Shown here: positions 61,501-64,000 of the stretch, one piece after another | Numbering within the stretch: position 1 is the stretch's first letter | Layout: each line of letters starts with the position of its first letter | Origin: Tetranychus cinnabarinus | Taxonomy: Eukaryota > Arthropoda > Arachnida > Trombidiformes > Tetranychidae | Direction: 5' to 3' | Length of the DNA stretch: 64,000 nt | Assembly: GCA_022266195.1 (NCBI GenBank) | Contig: WHVY01000005.1 | Coordinates: forward strand, 6,634,001 to 6,698,000 | Program-made: the position numbers and the translations under genes | Notes under the pieces: model-generated | The model's database searches: none | What the model saw: only the letters and a program-made list of their open reading frames with translations | What the model was told of the DNA's origin: nothing

Positions 61501-63439
61501 CAAGGAAGCTTGACATTATGAAAATCAGATGGATTCATGATGAGAAAAAGATGAATGTCAATTTGAAATGAAATGAGAATTTAGATGATCGTTTTTAGCG
61601 AGAAAAATTCTTGTACCTTTCAAGCTGACAATGTTATTCCATTTCAAAGATAGAATAGCATTTTGGAAAAAAAGCTAAAAAATCAAGTTTCTTTGTGACA
61701 TTTGCAACTGGAAAGCACCAGAAAACTGCGAATAGATGAAATCTTTTCAAAGAAATTTTAGAATAAAATGAATTCGAAAAATTATGAATCGAAGGAAAAC
61801 ATTGAAATGAGTAAAATTAAGCGAAACTTTCGTTGAGTTCAATAGCATTCATTATTTCTGAGACTTTAAACATTGCTCACAGCATCAACTCTCTTTTCAT
61901 GTTAAAAATGCTAAGCTTTTAGTGTTAAGATTAGGAAAATTTATTAAGTTCTGACTCGCAATTTTGGCTTGAAATTCTAAGAAGAATCAATTGTTCGAAG
62001 TTGCAACAAATTCCACAATCTGAATTTTCCGTTGGATATTCTTGAATTGTGATTTTGCGGATGAAACTTTGCAATATTCTCGATCATCCAATAAAGATTT
62101 GATTGAAAGACGAAGATTCTGATTGACACTTGGGTTATGAGAAAGATTTTGGATTAACTGTTGTTCCGGTACGAAAATGATTCTTTTTTTGATTAAATGG
62201 CTTTTCGCTGATGAAAATATATTGGATTAGAACGAAGCTGATTAAAATTTGTTTTCTGTTCCCAACTTGCGTCCTTTCAAATGAAAATCACCATCGAAGT
62301 GATGAAAATTTCGATTCCCTTTTTATAGCCTCACCTAACTTCACCTTAACAGAATGAGTATTGAAATGTCAAAATTGTCAATTAACTTTGACATTAAATT
62401 AAATGTGATTCAATTTCATTTTCATCCATCTATTAACTCTCCTCTCCACCAACAAGAAAGGTAAATGTCAATTGATGATAAACTTCGTTATAATGTTCAA
62501 GTTAATCTTTACCTTTACTCAACTTGATTTCAACCATTCAACTTGATCATCTTTAAAACAGCCAATAATCTAATTTTACTTTTCAACTTTTCACTCAATT
62601 TAGCTGAACGAAGCAAACTTGAAGAAGAAGAAAAAGTTTCAACTCACAATCTAAAAAGGTAAAAGCACCTTTAATCAAAAGTCTTGCAGTACTTATCAAA
62701 GAAAGCAAATGTCACTTGCAATTGTCGAGACAAAAAAGTAGTTTCTTAAGATTACATTTTCAAGAGAAAAGGAAAAGTTTTTTTTTCTCTTCTCTACTTT
62801 TTTGTCAAATTGATGATGATGATGATACAGAAACCATTAGGTCAAAACTGGACACAAGTAGCCCTAAGGGTGATCAAAGTATAAAGTCATTTTAGTCATC
62901 AACCTGAGTGAAAAGAATGACAATGATGAAGAGTAATTTCTCGTTGGCTCATTTTCCTATTCATTGTCAACTTGTTTGAAGCTTTTCAAGTTGGCCAGTT
63001 TAAAGCCACAGTCAATGAGGTTAATCATGATAATGATGGAAATGATTATGCTGTGTTCAAGTGATAATTTTCATTCCCTGATTAACATGAATGATGATGA
63101 TGATGGAGGAGGAAAAGATGGTAAAGAATGTGCAGTGAAAATTGGCAAATTAATGGAACATTTGATTAGTTTGAATGAAAGATGAAGACAAGAAAATTGC
63201 ATTTCGAGTTGTCATCTTTTCTCTTCTCTCTTTTTTTATTCCATCTTATTCAAGGTGAGAGAGTAAATAGCATTCATCATTTCTTTATTCACTCACCAAA
63301 TCATCATGATGATCCTACAAGAACCTTACCAATCTATACTCTAATAGGACACTCAATGACTCAATTGATCTTCTTTTTTCAATTGGAATCCCGTGAAGAA
63401 AATTGTTCATCCTTATCATTGAAGATGATTAAGGTAAAA

Positions 63440-63441
<2 letters not shown>

Positions 63442-63470
<29 letters not shown>

Positions 63471-63471
63471 A
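63442..63471. repeat. (GA)n microsatellite
   Basis: About 14 uninterrupted GA units, the longest dinucleotide run in the window. Confidence 0.9.
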
Positions 63472-64000
63472 AACGTTTCTTTTTCTTCATCAGCCCAACT
63501 CTCATCTTCTTCCTCTGTTATCATCTTGAAACTGGCAAGTTTACAAGGAACCAAAATTGGTATGTAAATGATTGAGAGTAAAAAGGATCCCCAAGGTGAA
63601 TCCAAGAGGGCAACACACCTTATTACCTTAGAGTAAGATGAGCAATGAATAAGCCCTAAAGACACAGAGAAGTTAAAGTCCATGGAAGAAGATGATAATG
63701 AAGATAGTAAAGTCAAGACAGAGAGAAGAAAAGAAAAGAAGAAAAAAGTGCGAAAGTTTTCTTTCGCTTACAAGTAATGAAGATGAACAAGTTGGTGATG
63801 ATGAGGATGAACATGATGAAGACCTTACCTAGGTGATTATAAATGTCTGACTGTTTATTACGGATCGGTTACATTATCATTTTGTTGACCAACTGAGGTC
63901 TGTTAATCAGGGTTTAACATGTTAATATTGTTAAACTTGAAAATCAACATTTTCTGGTAACAAACCAATTTAACCCAAGTTAACACTCCAAGCTCAACCT

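Larger units (their letters stand above)
55037..64000. other. Gene-free stretch, 55.0-64.0 kb
   Basis: No supported gene. It holds (CT)n at 57424-57450, (GA)n at 63442-63471, ATT/AAT runs near 56085-56115 and 56905-56950, and a minus-strand copy of the dispersed repeat near 58440-58510. A GC-richer patch at 59530-59835 has several open frames, and a TTCGA-rich island lies at about 61740-62300. Confidence 0.5.

Noticed and set aside
1..64000. CRISPR array, prokaryotic operon or integrated bacterial DNA
   Set aside because: No regularly spaced direct repeats and no bacterial-type gene packing; spliced genes show this is eukaryotic nuclear DNA.

Overview
The window looks like nuclear DNA of a small arthropod, most likely an acariform mite of the spider-mite type. 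This is an inference from low GC, TTAGG-type telomere-like tracts, an arthropod class-2 secreted semaphorin with GT-AG introns, and an intronless CYP2-clan-like P450. The species cannot be fixed from the sequence. Both strands are full of GAT/ATC and GAA/TTC runs, and at this base composition most open frames of 60-130 codons are expected by chance. Only two loci are securely coding.

Layout: 6092-20420 on the minus strand holds the 5' five coding exons of a Semaphorin-2A gene (about 526 residues: signal peptide, sema domain, start of the PSI domain). Its introns run from about 600 bp to 9.8 kb. The exons for the Ig domain and basic tail were not found in 1-6091 and presumably lie beyond the left edge. 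About 455 bp upstream of the semaphorin start codon is a cluster of three GGCGC-core motifs resembling insect CTCF sites. At 21900-22467 lies a clear non-autonomous inverted-repeat transposon (MITE) with about 149-bp TIRs. It is followed by a tRNA-like pol III promoter head (22773-22850) and a telomere-like CCTAA tract; three more such tracts sit at 31.6-32.5 kb. A diverged dispersed repeat, often in tandem units, occurs at about nine places.

At 43088-44587 on the plus strand there is a complete 499-residue cytochrome P450 in one exon with a TATA box. From 44.6 kb to the right edge no confident gene was found. There is one plausible signal-peptide first exon on the minus strand (54931-55036), a candidate TATA/initiator promoter at 45.3 kb, and some unassigned exon-like patches.

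The two real genes are functionally unrelated: a secreted guidance cue and a membrane monooxygenase. I saw no operon, CRISPR array, rRNA, intact tRNA or recognisable new multi-gene system. The more interesting signals are the CTCF-like cluster, the MITE, the telomere-like tracts and the repeat family.
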